A stretch of DNA of 64,000 nt from Gammaproteobacteria bacterium (GTDB lineage Bacteria; Pseudomonadota; Gammaproteobacteria; Ga0077536): positions 1-64,000 of the forward strand of contig SHZM01000005.1 of NCBI GenBank assembly GCA_009692265.1, given 5' to 3'. Shown piece after piece: positions 44,777-54,617 of this stretch (the first letter of the stretch is position 1; every line of letters begins with the position of its first letter). The position numbers and the translations under genes were made by a program. The notes below the pieces were generated by a model that was given only the letters and a program-made list of their open reading frames with translations, searched no databases and was not told the origin of the DNA.

Positions 44777-46395
44777 CTAGGCGCTGCGGATGACAGCTCG
44801 AGGACCACTGAACATGGCTAATTCCGGGGCAACAATCTTGCCCATCCGTTGCAGGCGTTGCCATTCTTCGCTAGAAAGATCGGCGCGATGGTTAAGCTGT
44901 AAGTCGAGCGCCAGTGCGCTGAACTCCTCGACCCTTTCGGTGATGTAATACACTTCGGCAAGACGCATTTTCGCCGACACGTTTCGCGGTGTTTGTGCGA
45001 TAACTTCCGTCAGTAGATGCTCAGCTTCAACATAACGGCCGTGCGCGATGCTGGAATCTATCTCGGTGTCCGCCTCAACCGAAGCGACCGTCGCAGGTCG
45101 ACTAGTTATAACGCTGGGGGTCCGATCGCGCGAATCAACCACAGTGATCCCAGAAGCGGGTTTCGCCTGCCGTTGTTGTTCGAGCTTGATGCGTAATTCT
45201 GACTCCAAGCGCATACGGACAGCCACTTTTTCGGCGACTACGGCTTTACGTTCGGCGTCGATGACGGCACCGGTCGGCGGGACGTGCTGTCGGCGTCGAA
45301 TATAACCTGCAAGTACTAGCAAGAAACCGCTAACGAACAGTACCGCGGCTCCAATCGAAAGTACGCCGTCGCCTGTTTTAGACGTCGCGGTAGTTTGTGG
45401 AAGGCTGACCTTGGCTTTCGTCGGTGTAGCTTCCGCGATCTTCGGCACGAACGTGGCCTGTAGCGTGACCACCGGTTTCGATCGAACTTCAACGGCAGTT
45501 GGTGTTGTACTGGCCTGAGAATACTTTGCACGGATTGCGGCAAACTTCTCATCAAGCTCAACCAAGCGAGCAGCTAGAACGGGATCTCGTCCTTTCGCGC
45601 GAACTGTTACTTGTGGCTCGTCGTTGGAAGCGAGGGCTTCTTCGAAAGGATCTTTCAATTGCACCGGAGACTGCGGTCGTTCCGCAGAGGATTTTTTCGA
45701 AACTGCTTTCTTCTGCGCCACATTAAATGCCGACTCTTCCGAGGTCCGCGCGAGATCGTCGCTCCCTGGAAGCGTCAGGATGACGCCACTCTTCAGTCGA
45801 TTCATATCCCCGTCAACGAAGGCGGCTGGATTCGCAGAAAGAATCTTCTGCATCAGACTCTGCAAATTTCCGTTGCCTTCTAGCTGCTTAGCGATCGACC
45901 ATAGACTATCGCCTGCGCGTACTGGTCCGTAAGTCCCGCCGTTGCTGACTACTAACGCGCTCGACATCGCGGCGTTTTTCTTGAGTACCTGCGTAGTGGT
46001 GGTTTGGCGAACCCTCGAGGAGGCACGCGGTGCTGGCTGCGGCGCGAACGCGAAGTGTTTTAAGAGTGCGCGGCCGTCATGTTCGGCGCGGAAATGATTT
46101 TCCCGCTGCGCAGATGGATGTAGGTATAGCCACCGGAGCTATATTCGACAGACGCGCGGATGCCTTGAATCGAGGCGCGCTGCCGACCTGCGGGATCCGA
46201 GTAAATATCGTGGGTCAGCGATACCGTCCACGGCGCCCCGCGTTCTTTCGGGGCAACGTAGAGATCTATGTAGGCCTCGAACGGCTGGCCTACTTCTGTG
46301 CGGGAGTGAAGTTCTCCCAGACCGAAGGCTTGTGCACCACTTGGTAGTGCGATAAGCAGTAAAAGGCCTACGAGCGCTGGGGAAATTATTCTCAT
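44777..46395 (-). pseudogene. fimV: FimV-like pilus/polar hub protein, one-base frameshift
   Basis: An ATG at 46395 gives a signal peptide (PALVGLLLLIALPSGAQA) and the FimV N-terminal start FGLGELHSRTEVGQPFEA. The frame ends at 46060, but adding one base near 46085 joins it, as SGKIISAPEHDGRALLKHFA, to the 44777-45967 frame. That part has a LysM domain (YGPVRAGDSLWSIAKQLEG), a linker, one membrane helix (GVLSIGAAVLFVSGFLLVLA), a basic coiled coil and the C-terminal FimV/TPR motif (GRYVEAEHLLTEVIAQTP). FimV connects peptidoglycan, type IV pili and cAMP signalling. If the break is real, the C-terminal part might still be made from an internal start (ATG at 45967). Confidence 0.75.
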
Positions 46396-46490
46396 GACGG
46401 GCTAACCTGCCGCGGCTCTTGCGCAGCTTAAATTGAAAAATTCCAGTAATTTTGAGTGCTTGCACTGCTGAGCAAAGCACCAAATGAGGC

Positions 46491-47171
46491 ATGCGTCTAC
46501 AGTGCCAAGAGGGGTATCGGCCAAAAATGGGTAAAACTACACAAAAATCGAAAGTAAATCGGAGGGACCCTGAGTGTCGGCTCAAGGCGGAAGAACGCTT
46601 TGGTTCACGGTTTTTCGCTCGCTACTATCATCATCGATTAACCCGCGTCGTGACTTCCAAGGACTATTTGTTACGGGCGCAGCTCATCGCCGCACAGGCC
46701 GTGCTTTTGCGGCTACCGGTCAGGAGAATTTTAGATGTGGGAGCCGGCGCCGGGGGCTTTGCGCGTGCCTTTCGTGAAGTTCTGCCACGAGCCAAATTTA
46801 CAGGTATCGATGTCAGCAGATATGCCTGCACGCGCCACGGTTGGACTTACGCCTCGATCACTGAATACGCGGGTGGACGACCCTTCGATCTCGTGCTTTG
46901 TCACGACGTATTTCAATATCTCACGCGCGACGAAGCGTTAACGGGCTTCGGCAATCTCGCCGCACTGACCCACGGCATCCTTTTTTTCACCGCGCTTACT
47001 CTTGAGGATTGGAACGAGGCGTGTGATCAGTCCCGAACGGATGGCGAAGTTAATCTTCGCGCCGTGGCCTGGTATCGGCGGCAGCTGCTCAGTGCGTTTC
47101 AGCAAATCGGCCCAGGAATTTATCTGAGTCGCGGAACGCGACCGCTGTTCGCGCTCGACACACCGCAATAA
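46491..47171 (+). CDS. SAM-dependent methyltransferase
   Basis: A protein of up to 226 residues with a clear motif I RRILDVGAGAGGFARAFREV (about 78-97), the acidic loop KFTGIDVSRYACTRHGW and FDLVLCHDVFQYLTRDEAL after it. The N-terminus is basic (MGKTTQKSKVNRRDPECRLK if an ATG at 46527 is used, which is likely). It is divergent from the fimV-like gene. Substrate unknown. Confidence 0.85.
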   Translation: MRLQCQEGYRPKMGKTTQKSKVNRRDPECRLKAEERFGSRFFARYYHHRLTRVVTSKDYLLRAQLIAAQAVLLRLPVRRILDVGAGAGGFARAFREVLPRAKFTGIDVSRYACTRHGWTYASITEYAGGRPFDLVLCHDVFQYLTRDEALTGFGNLAALTHGILFFTALTLEDWNEACDQSRTDGEVNLRAVAWYRRQLLSAFQQIGPGIYLSRGTRPLFALDTPQ

Positions 47172-47174
47172 CAG

Positions 47175-47735
47175 TTAGGGATTGGTTGGAATGAAGCTAA
47201 GTGCGACGCCGTTGTTGCACCAACGTTCGCCGCTGGGCGTGGGACCATCATCGAATAGATGACCCTGGTGACCGCCACATTTAACGCAATGGTATTTGGT
47301 CCGAGGAATGAGAATCTTGTAATCCGTCTTCGTTGCGCAGTGGCCAGGGATGCTCGTAAAAAAGCTGGGCCAACCAGTCCCGCTGTCGTATTTCATCTCG
47401 CTCGAGAACAGGGGCAGTCGACACGCGCGGCACACAAAGATCCCAGCGCGCTTTTCAAGATTCAGGTGGCTGGACAACGGCGCCTCGGTGTCTTCCTCGA
47501 ACAGCACCTGATAGCTTTCAAGCGGAAGTTCCTTGCGCCAGATCTCTTTAGACTTGGCAAGTGCCTTTGGATCAGTAGCAACTTTCGCGTTTTCGGCGAG
47601 CAAGGAGCGCCAACGTTTTTGCAGAGCGGCAATCTCCGGAGGAAGCGTCTTCGTCGCTTCGACCAAGGAGGGAAATACTGCCACCTGTAAAAGTACCAGC
47701 GCACCGAGTTTCACGATGAAATCTCGACGATGCAT
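47175..47735 (-). CDS. msrB: Tat-exported methionine-R-sulfoxide reductase
   Basis: A 186-residue MsrB that repairs oxidised methionine in exported proteins. It begins with a twin-arginine signal (HRRDFIVKLGALVLLQVAVF). Two CxxC pairs (FVCRACRLPL and YHCVKCGGHQGHLF) bind zinc and GTGWPSFF is the substrate motif. The catalytic loop reads GERWCNNGVALSF, where most MsrB have RYCxNS: the cysteine is kept, the surroundings are altered. Convergent with the methyltransferase. Confidence 0.9.
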   Translation of the reverse strand: MHRRDFIVKLGALVLLQVAVFPSLVEATKTLPPEIAALQKRWRSLLAENAKVATDPKALAKSKEIWRKELPLESYQVLFEEDTEAPLSSHLNLEKRAGIFVCRACRLPLFSSEMKYDSGTGWPSFFTSIPGHCATKTDYKILIPRTKYHCVKCGGHQGHLFDDGPTPSGERWCNNGVALSFIPTNP

Positions 47736-47802
47736 ATCAATCTCCTGCCAATAAACCGTCGTTACTCGGATTCGCGATCATCATAAAAGTTCAATTCAAC
47801 TC

Positions 47803-49383
47803 CTAAGATAGGGTACGCTCTGCGAAATAGCGCGCTAAAAAATCCTCAAAGCTCAAATTGTCGCTCGCCTCAATTTCGCGCTGCGAGGCTAAGGACTCCT
47901 CGGCAATCGATTTGAATTGGTCAGCAAGTACGGCATCCAGCGGATTTTTTCGAAACCCGGCCGCGTACTCTCGAGAGCGCGCCAACGTGAATTCGTAGAA
48001 CGTTTGATGTGAACTACGCAATGCTTGCATCACTCTTGCCGAGGGCAGCAAGGAGGGGTCGGCTAGCGCTTGACGCTGGCGTGCAAGGGCGGCGCGATAC
48101 GGTTTGTCAGGCGCGTCGCGATCGAGGATTTCGCAGATCGGGTCCATAGCGCTAAAAATCTCGCCTGCCCACTCAGTGACCGCGATTCTGCGCTCGCCCT
48201 CGATCAACCTTAAACCCGGTTCCCGGCCGCGCAGTGCGATGGTCAGCTCGTTGTATTCAATCGCCCAAAGTTCCTCGGCCTTGATCGGCGCGCTCTCTGC
48301 CAGCAGGCACAACAGCAAAAAAACTTCAAGGAAATGCATGTCTTCGATCGCGACCCCTGTCGGGCTAAACGTGGAAATGTCGAGTGCGCGCATTTCAACG
48401 TACTCGACTCCGCGTTCGCGTAATGCGGTGCTCGGTTTCTCGCCGCTATTGATCGCGCGTTTTGGGCGAATGTAACTGTAGAACTCGTTTTCCAATTGCA
48501 GCACATTGCTGCTGAGTTGGATCCGTTGCTCTCCATCGTATAGTCCGATCACCTCGTACTCTGGATAAGGCGTGCTGATAGCCTTGGCGAGGCTTACGAC
48601 ATAGTTATCGAGATTGTCATAGGAGACCTGAAGCGCGGCTTGATTTTTATTTTTGTACCCAATGTCACTCATTCGTAAAGATGTCGCATGCGGCAAGTAA
48701 TGGGATTCGGCATCGAACGGCTTAAACCTCGCGGTTCGTCCAGACAGGAACGAAGTGCCTACGATTGGGCTGCAGCCAAACAGCAACGGTATCAGCCAGC
48801 CCAACCGGCGGAAATTTCGGATTAAGGCAAAGTAACTTCGGTCAGTGAAATCGCGCAGCCGTCCGGGATCCTTTTCGAGCCCTTGAAAGGCCGGCCAGAA
48901 TTCGGCAGGCAGCGAATAATTAAAGTGGACCCCGGCGATCGCCTGCATTCGACGGCCATAGCGATAATCCAGTCCAATGCGATACACATGCTTCATTCGG
49001 CCAATATTCGAGTACCCGAAGAACGCGATCGGTACGGACTGATCGTCCTTGATAGCGCATGGCATGCTGGCCGACCACAGTAGCTCGTCCGGGGACAGTT
49101 CTTGATAAATGAACTGGTGCGTCTGCTGTAGGAATTCTGCGACCTCGGCACTGCGTGAAAAAGCAGGCGTAATCAATTCGGAAAGGGCCTCGGAATAATC
49201 CGTAGTGATATACGGATGCGTTAGCGCTGAGCCCCACGCCAGTGGATGAGGGGTCGTGGCTAAACTGCCGTCGCGCGTGATGCGCAGGCTTTCTTTTTCC
49301 AACCCCCGTTTCCCACCGGCTAAAAGCCAGGCGCAGCCCACGGCTTGCATGCGGTTTAGTCGGTGCAGGGCAAGTTTGTACAC
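47803..49383 (-). CDS. gshA: Glutamate-cysteine ligase (E. coli type)
   Basis: A 526-residue ATP-dependent ligase making gamma-glutamylcysteine, the first step of glutathione synthesis. GGKRGLEKESLRITRDGSLA and the ITTDYSEALSELITP motif carry the substrate and metal ligands near the N-terminus; LGYKNKN-like SDIGYKNKNQAAL, YVEMRALDISTFSPTGV and PYPEYEVIGLYDGEQRIQLS follow. Length matches the type I family (518). A GTG at 49383 follows GGAG; the longer frame to 49434 looks non-coding. It is divergent from the biotin carboxylase operon. Confidence 0.95.
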   Translation of the reverse strand: MYKLALHRLNRMQAVGCAWLLAGGKRGLEKESLRITRDGSLATTPHPLAWGSALTHPYITTDYSEALSELITPAFSRSAEVAEFLQQTHQFIYQELSPDELLWSASMPCAIKDDQSVPIAFFGYSNIGRMKHVYRIGLDYRYGRRMQAIAGVHFNYSLPAEFWPAFQGLEKDPGRLRDFTDRSYFALIRNFRRLGWLIPLLFGCSPIVGTSFLSGRTARFKPFDAESHYLPHATSLRMSDIGYKNKNQAALQVSYDNLDNYVVSLAKAISTPYPEYEVIGLYDGEQRIQLSSNVLQLENEFYSYIRPKRAINSGEKPSTALRERGVEYVEMRALDISTFSPTGVAIEDMHFLEVFLLLCLLAESAPIKAEELWAIEYNELTIALRGREPGLRLIEGERRIAVTEWAGEIFSAMDPICEILDRDAPDKPYRAALARQRQALADPSLLPSARVMQALRSSHQTFYEFTLARSREYAAGFRKNPLDAVLADQFKSIAEESLASQREIEASDNLSFEDFLARYFAERTLS

Positions 49384-49571
49384 GAAAACTCCGGTTTGGT
49401 GAGGGCGCCAAGAAGGGCACAGAGCGTAGCACATCGTTGCACACCACCGTGCGCATCACCCACCGAGTCGCTTGCGGATTTACAACTAAAATCGATGTCG
49501 TCTAGGATGAACCCGGTCGGCCTCAGCGGACTCGCCCAATCTGTGTCCACGCAATCGTGTAGGAAGTTGCA

Positions 49572-50933
49572 ATGAATAAACTGCTAGTTGCCAACCGAGG
49601 CGAGATTGCATGTCGAGTCTTGCGCAGCGCCCGCAAACTTGGGGTCTCGACGGTCGCGGTGTATTCAGACGCGGACGAAGCAGCGCTGCACACGCGTAGC
49701 GCCGACGAAGCCGTTCGGATTGGACCTGCAAGAGCGGCGGAAAGTTATTTAAATGTTGACGCGCTACTCGCCGCAGCGCGCCGCACGGGTGCGGATTCGA
49801 TCCATCCCGGCTACGGCTTTCTAGCCGAAAATGCTGCGTTTGCCACTCAAGTAATTGCCGCAGGGCTCACCTTTGTTGGCCCAACGCCAGAGCAAATTGA
49901 AGCCATGGGCGATAAGGCGCGCGCCAGAGGACTCGCACTGGCGGCCGGCGTCCCGATCGTTCCGGGCAGCGCTCGCTTCACATCTGGCGAACTCGGTGGA
50001 CTAGAAGCGGCGGCCGCGAAGGTAGGATATCCGCTACTGGTTAAAGCGGCAGCCGGCGGTGGCGGAATTGGGATGCGTCTGGTCGAGGATCCAATCCAAC
50101 TCCTAAAAATCGCCGAAGCGACGCAAACGATGGCGACAAGATCATTTGGCGACGGCGCTATTTTTCTTGAGCGCTACATACCGAAAGCGCGGCACATCGA
50201 AATTCAAGTATTCGGGTTCGGTGATGGTCGCGCAATTCATTTATTCGAGCGCGATTGCTCAATCCAACGTCGATTTCAAAAAGTTATCGAAGAGTCTCCA
50301 GCCCCGGGACTTCCGGAATCGATCCGCCAACGGATGGCTGAAGCTGCGGTAACCTTAGCCGGGAGCCAACAGTATGCCGGCGCGGGGACCGTAGAATTCA
50401 TCGTGGATGCCGTGACCTTTGATTTTTTCTTCTTGGAAATGAACACGCGGATTCAAGTCGAGCACCCGGTCACGGAGATGATCACTGGGGAGGATCTGGT
50501 TGAATTGCAACTGCGCCTGGCGCGTGGTGAGAGGCTGGCCCACATGGAACAAGCAAAACTGACAAGCCACGGTCACGCTATTGAATGCCGAATTTACGCC
50601 GAGAACCCGCTGAAGATGTTTTTACCTTCGCCGGGGAAGCTCAACGTGTTGCGACTGCCTGCGGCTTCTTCTCGGGTGAGGATTGATACCGGTGTGCGCG
50701 AGGGCGACACCATTACCGCGTACTACGATCCGATGATCGCAAAAGTCGTGTGTTGGGGTGAATCACGCGCCGCCGCGTTGAGCGCGATGGTGGGCGCTCT
50801 CGCGTCGAGCCGCATCGAGGGGATATCGAGTAACATCGACTTCCTGGGTCGAGTTATCGGTCATGCGGCGTTTAGTCGCGGCGATGTGTTCACCGGCTTC
50901 ATCGAAGAGTACAAACAGGATCTCATCGCCTAA
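49572..50933 (+). CDS. Biotin carboxylase subunit of a urea-carboxylase-like enzyme
   Basis: A 453-residue ATP-grasp biotin carboxylase. Motifs: KLLVANRGEIACRVLRSARK at the start, HPGYGFLAENAAFA, the glycine-rich ATP loop VKAAAGGGGIGMRLV, ERDCSIQRRFQKVIEESPAP, FFLEMNTRIQVEHPVTEMIT and the C-terminal YDPMIAKVVCWGE. It carboxylates the biotin on the carrier encoded at 52825. As AHS1/AHS2 subunits follow, the whole operon resembles urea carboxylase cut into separate subunits, or the carboxylase genes that accompany 5-oxoprolinase. AGGAAG precedes the ATG. Confidence 0.92.
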   Translation: MNKLLVANRGEIACRVLRSARKLGVSTVAVYSDADEAALHTRSADEAVRIGPARAAESYLNVDALLAAARRTGADSIHPGYGFLAENAAFATQVIAAGLTFVGPTPEQIEAMGDKARARGLALAAGVPIVPGSARFTSGELGGLEAAAAKVGYPLLVKAAAGGGGIGMRLVEDPIQLLKIAEATQTMATRSFGDGAIFLERYIPKARHIEIQVFGFGDGRAIHLFERDCSIQRRFQKVIEESPAPGLPESIRQRMAEAAVTLAGSQQYAGAGTVEFIVDAVTFDFFFLEMNTRIQVEHPVTEMITGEDLVELQLRLARGERLAHMEQAKLTSHGHAIECRIYAENPLKMFLPSPGKLNVLRLPAASSRVRIDTGVREGDTITAYYDPMIAKVVCWGESRAAALSAMVGALASSRIEGISSNIDFLGRVIGHAAFSRGDVFTGFIEEYKQDLIA

Positions 50934-50959
50934 TTTAAGCGTTAAGGAGGGCCCGCTTG

Positions 50960-51832
50960 ATGTTCTATGAAGAGCCACGATTTTTGCCGGGAGGCGACCG
51001 GTTCATGGAAATTGAGTTTGGCGATGAGCTAAATCTCGAACTGAATTTTCGTGCGCAGGGTTTGGCGCAGATCATCACTGAGCAGAAAATAAAAGGGATC
51101 ATTGAAACCGCACCGTTTTTCGCGTCGATCTTGCTGCACTACGAGCCTGATCTCGTCAGCTACGAGTCGCTCAAAACCGAGATGCGGCAATTGATTCGAT
51201 CGATCGCCACCCTTGATGACGTCGAACTCAACAGCCGCCTGATCTACTTTCCAGCCGTCTATCTCGATCCGTGGAGTAGTGAGGCGATCGATCAATACAT
51301 TGAAAAAATCAATCCGAATAAAGAGCGCGATCCCGCGTTTATCGCGCGCTTAAATGACCTTTCAGATGTGGATCAGTTCGTGCGGGTGCACTCGGGCACC
51401 GAGTACTGGGTTGCCGCTCTCGGCTTTTGGCCGGGCACTCCGTTCATGATGCCACTTGATCCACGTTGTCGGTTGTTCGCGCCAAAATACAATCCGCCGC
51501 GCACCTTTACTTACAAGGGTACGATCGGGATGGGCGGCGGCGCGACGGCAATTTATCCGGTCGATGGTCCTGGCGGATATCAAATCTTTGCGCGTACGCC
51601 GGTCCCGATTTGGGACATGCAGCAACGCTTGCAGCCTTTCAATGAAGCGCCCTATTTGCTGCGGCCGACCGATCGCATGAAATTCGTCCATTGCAGCTTG
51701 AAGGAGTTCGCCGACATCGAACGCCGCTGTGAAGATGGCACCTACGAAATGAATGTCGTCGGCTACCAGAAGATCTCATTAAAAAGTTACCGCGCGTGGG
51801 TTAACACGCTAGATCCGAACGCCAGGTTTTGA
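50960..51832 (+). CDS. AHS1/KipI-family carboxyltransferase subunit
   Basis: A 290-residue carboxyltransferase-domain subunit (allophanate hydrolase subunit 1 family, PxpB/KipI). Start PRFLPGGDRFMEIEFGDELN; GFWPGTPFMMPLDPRCRLFA and TIGMGGGATAIYPVDGPGGY are the AHS1 signature with the urea-carboxylase style GTPFM loop. An ATG at 50960 lies 9 bp after AAGGAGG. It is longer (by about 60) than stand-alone PxpB, like the CT domain of urea carboxylase, so a urea-carboxylase-like role is favoured over 5-oxoprolinase. Substrate unknown. Confidence 0.88.
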   Translation: MFYEEPRFLPGGDRFMEIEFGDELNLELNFRAQGLAQIITEQKIKGIIETAPFFASILLHYEPDLVSYESLKTEMRQLIRSIATLDDVELNSRLIYFPAVYLDPWSSEAIDQYIEKINPNKERDPAFIARLNDLSDVDQFVRVHSGTEYWVAALGFWPGTPFMMPLDPRCRLFAPKYNPPRTFTYKGTIGMGGGATAIYPVDGPGGYQIFARTPVPIWDMQQRLQPFNEAPYLLRPTDRMKFVHCSLKEFADIERRCEDGTYEMNVVGYQKISLKSYRAWVNTLDPNARF

Positions 51833-51841
51833 GGAGGCAGT

Positions 51842-52810
51842 ATGTTAGAGGTCATAAAATCCGGCCTGGAAACCAGTATCCAAGAATGGCCTGGTCGCTA
51901 CGGCTATCTTAATGTGGGTTTCCCGTGGTCGGGCCCGATGGATTCCTGGTCGTTTAGGTTGGCGAATTGCTTAGTTGGGAATCCTCCGGGTGCGGCTGCA
52001 TTGGAATGCCAGTTCATCGGCCCGAGCTTGAAATTCCAACGCGCCGCGGTGTTTGCGCTAACGGGGGCCGAGATGCAAGCCAAGCTCGACGGAGTCCCGG
52101 TGGCGCTCGGAGAATCGACCTCGGCGACTGCTGGTCAGACCTTGGCGATGGGCTCGGCGAAAACCGGGGCACGGGGTTATCTCGCGATCGCCGGTGGAAT
52201 TATCAATGAAGCATTCTTCGGATCGCGGGCAACCTTTCATAAGGGTGGACTCGGCGGCATGGAGGGTCACGCGCTCAAGGTCGGGCAAACTGTTCCGGTC
52301 GGTAACGCGAGTGGCGTTGCGGGGCGCAAACTAAAGCTGTCAGCGTTACCACCCATCGTGACAAATAAGAAATGGCAAGTCGAAGTAGTTACCGGTCCGA
52401 ACGATGACTGGATCGACGACGAGGGGCATGCGCGGTTTCTCGGCAGCGATTGGAAACTGTCGTCGAAGAGCGATCGCGGCGGTTTTCGGCTCGACGGTCC
52501 GGACTGGACGTTTACCGCGCGCGCCACCAATAAGCCCCCGGAACACGGCTCGGATCCAGCAAATATCGTTGATCACGGCTATCCGGTCGGCGCGATTAAT
52601 TTAGCTGGCCAAACTCCAATCATTCTCGTCAATGACGGACCAAGCGGCGGCGGCTTCATCAATCCTTATACAGTGCCGCAATGCGCGTTTTGGAAACTCG
52701 CCCAATCCAAGCCCGGTGAGACTTACCGCTTTCAGGTTATTTCAGTCGCCGAAGCCCAGGCGCGCGCGCGCGCGATCGCCGCGCTGTGCACCGCTACCAG
52801 TATCGAATAA
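51842..52810 (+). CDS. AHS2/KipA-family carboxyltransferase subunit
   Basis: A 322-residue second half of the carboxyltransferase. ETSIQEWPGRYGYLNVGFPW then SGPMDSWSFRLANCLVGNPP are the family start; DPANIVDHGYPVGAINLAGQ and TPIILVNDGPSGGGFINPYT are typical of urea carboxylase. Starts 10 bp after AHS1 with GAGGAGG upstream. It forms the CT heterodimer with AHS1 and takes the carboxyl from carboxybiotin. Confidence 0.9.
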   Translation: MLEVIKSGLETSIQEWPGRYGYLNVGFPWSGPMDSWSFRLANCLVGNPPGAAALECQFIGPSLKFQRAAVFALTGAEMQAKLDGVPVALGESTSATAGQTLAMGSAKTGARGYLAIAGGIINEAFFGSRATFHKGGLGGMEGHALKVGQTVPVGNASGVAGRKLKLSALPPIVTNKKWQVEVVTGPNDDWIDDEGHARFLGSDWKLSSKSDRGGFRLDGPDWTFTARATNKPPEHGSDPANIVDHGYPVGAINLAGQTPIILVNDGPSGGGFINPYTVPQCAFWKLAQSKPGETYRFQVISVAEAQARARAIAALCTATSIE

Positions 52811-52824
52811 GCAAGGAATCCGTC

Positions 52825-53043
52825 ATGGCGCACGAAATCGAACTACAAACCGCAGGCAATATGTGGAAGGTATTGGTGAAACCGGGCGACAAAGTGGAAG
52901 CGGGTGACACGTTATTCATCATGGAAGTAATGAAAATGGAAGTCCCCCACGAGGCCCCTGCAGCGGGCACCGTCACAGCCGTGAATGTCAGCGACGGCGA
53001 AGAAGGCTTGGAGGCGGGGATGATCGCGGTTGTGATCGAATAG
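52825..53043 (+). CDS. Biotin carboxyl carrier protein
   Basis: A 72-residue biotinyl domain. The biotinylated lysine lies in FIMEVMKMEVPHEAPAAG (EVMKM in place of the more common EAMKM). Preceded by AAGGA and 14 bp after AHS2. It shuttles carboxybiotin between the biotin carboxylase and the AHS1/AHS2 pair. The stop is 2 bp from the convergent trpE stop, so there is no room for a terminator. Confidence 0.92.
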   Translation: MAHEIELQTAGNMWKVLVKPGDKVEAGDTLFIMEVMKMEVPHEAPAAGTVTAVNVSDGEEGLEAGMIAVVIE

Positions 53044-53044
53044 C

Positions 53045-54517
53045 TTACCCTAACCCTCGCTCGGCCATTGCCACAGCGCGAAACATTGCCCGGCCCTTGT
53101 TGATCGTCTCTTCCCATTCGAGCTCAGGCACCGAGTCGGCGACCACGCCGCAGCCCGCCTGGATATACAGTCGTCCCGCTTTAATGACGGCAGTGCGGAT
53201 TGCGATTGCCGTGTCCATGTTCCCATTCCACGATAAATAGCCCACAGCACCGCCGTAAATCCCACGCTTCACTGGTTCGATCTCATCGATGATTTCCATG
53301 GCGCGGATTTTCGGCGCGCCCGACAAAGTACCGACCGGCAGGGTCGCGCGCAGAACATCGATCGCATCATTGCCCGGCACCAAGGTGCCTTCGACATTCG
53401 ACGAAATATGCATGACATGCGAGTAGCGCTCGATCGCCAGCTTTTCCGTCACTCGCACAGTGCCTGGGAGCGCGACGCGGCCGACATCGTTACGACTGAG
53501 ATCGATCAACATCACGTGTTCAGCGATTTCTTTCGGATCGGCGAGTAGTTCTTGTTCGAGCGCGAGATCTTCTGCTGGCGTGGCACCGCGATGACGCGTG
53601 CCGGCGAGCGGACGAGTTGTGACTGTATTGCCCTCCAGGCGCACGAGGATTTCCGGCGAGGATCCAACAATCTGGAAGTCATCGAGTTCGATGAAAAATA
53701 GATACGGCGAGGGATTAAGGTGGCGCAGCGCGCGATACACATTCACCGGTGCGACGTGCAGCGGGATCGACATGCGCTGTGAGGGCACGACTTGAAATGC
53801 GTCCCCGTCAACGATGTACGTTTTGATTTTTTCCACGGCTTTGACGAAGTTCTCGCGTCCGAACTCGGACACGAAGTCGGTTTCGCTGACCGTTACCTCG
53901 CCCGACGGGTTGGCTGGGGGCTGGAGCGGTTGACGTAAGCGGGCGACCAGTGCGTCCAGTCGATTTTCGGCCCGCGCCAGTGCCGAGGGGTCACGTGGAT
54001 CAATTTCACACACGAGCTGCATTTCGCCCTTGAGATTATCGAAGACGACATACTCGTCCGCGACCATCAGCAACATATCCGGAGTGCCGAGGCGATCGGG
54101 GGGCGTCGAATGTGCCAGCTTGGTTTCGACGTACCGTACGGTGTCGTAGCCAAAGTACCCAACCAAGCCGCCACTAAAGCGGGCCGTGGCCAATGGCGGG
54201 GTCCGGGTGCGCGCGAGAAATTCGCGGACGAACTCAAACGGATCACGATCGCGTACTTGCTCCACCTCGCGACCTTCTTCGGTCATGGTGATGTGTTCAT
54301 GGTCACCTCGAATTACGGTGCGCGCGGGCAAACCGATAATCGAATATCTTCCCCACTTCTCGCCGCCTTCCACTGATTCTAAGAGGTAGCTGTAAGGACC
54401 CGCGGCGAGCTTGAGATACACGCTCAATGGAGTATCGAGATCGGCGAGCACTCGGCGCATCACCGGCACGCGGGTATAGCCCTCGCGGGCATAGGCGGCT
54501 AATTCCGTCGGTATCAT
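53045..54517 (-). CDS. trpE: Anthranilate synthase component I
   Basis: A 490-residue chorismate-using enzyme that makes anthranilate from ammonia or glutamine-derived amine, the first step of tryptophan synthesis. [20 protein letters not shown] holds the tryptophan feedback site (LLES); chorismate-binding motifs include [47 protein letters not shown] and [19 protein letters not shown]. No trpG, trpD or trpC is next to it: upstream is a lipoprotein gene and downstream the convergent carboxylase operon, so it is a solitary trpE here. Confidence 0.95.
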   Translation of the reverse strand: MIPTELAAYAREGYTRVPVMRRVLADLDTPLSVYLKLAAGPYSYLLESVEGGEKWGRYSIIGLPARTVIRGDHEHITMTEEGREVEQVRDRDPFEFVREFLARTRTPPLATARFSGGLVGYFGYDTVRYVETKLAHSTPPDRLGTPDMLLMVADEYVVFDNLKGEMQLVCEIDPRDPSALARAENRLDALVARLRQPLQPPANPSGEVTVSETDFVSEFGRENFVKAVEKIKTYIVDGDAFQVVPSQRMSIPLHVAPVNVYRALRHLNPSPYLFFIELDDFQIVGSSPEILVRLEGNTVTTRPLAGTRHRGATPAEDLALEQELLADPKEIAEHVMLIDLSRNDVGRVALPGTVRVTEKLAIERYSHVMHISSNVEGTLVPGNDAIDVLRATLPVGTLSGAPKIRAMEIIDEIEPVKRGIYGGAVGYLSWNGNMDTAIAIRTAVIKAGRLYIQAGCGVVADSVPELEWEETINKGRAMFRAVAMAERGLG

Positions 54518-54617
54518 GATTCGGCCGCGCCTTTACGCGTAGGCGTTGAAGAGGGTTGCGCAGGGTAAAGGAGCGCGATCAGGATGGCAACCGCAGGCAA
54601 CGTGATGATGCCCAAGC

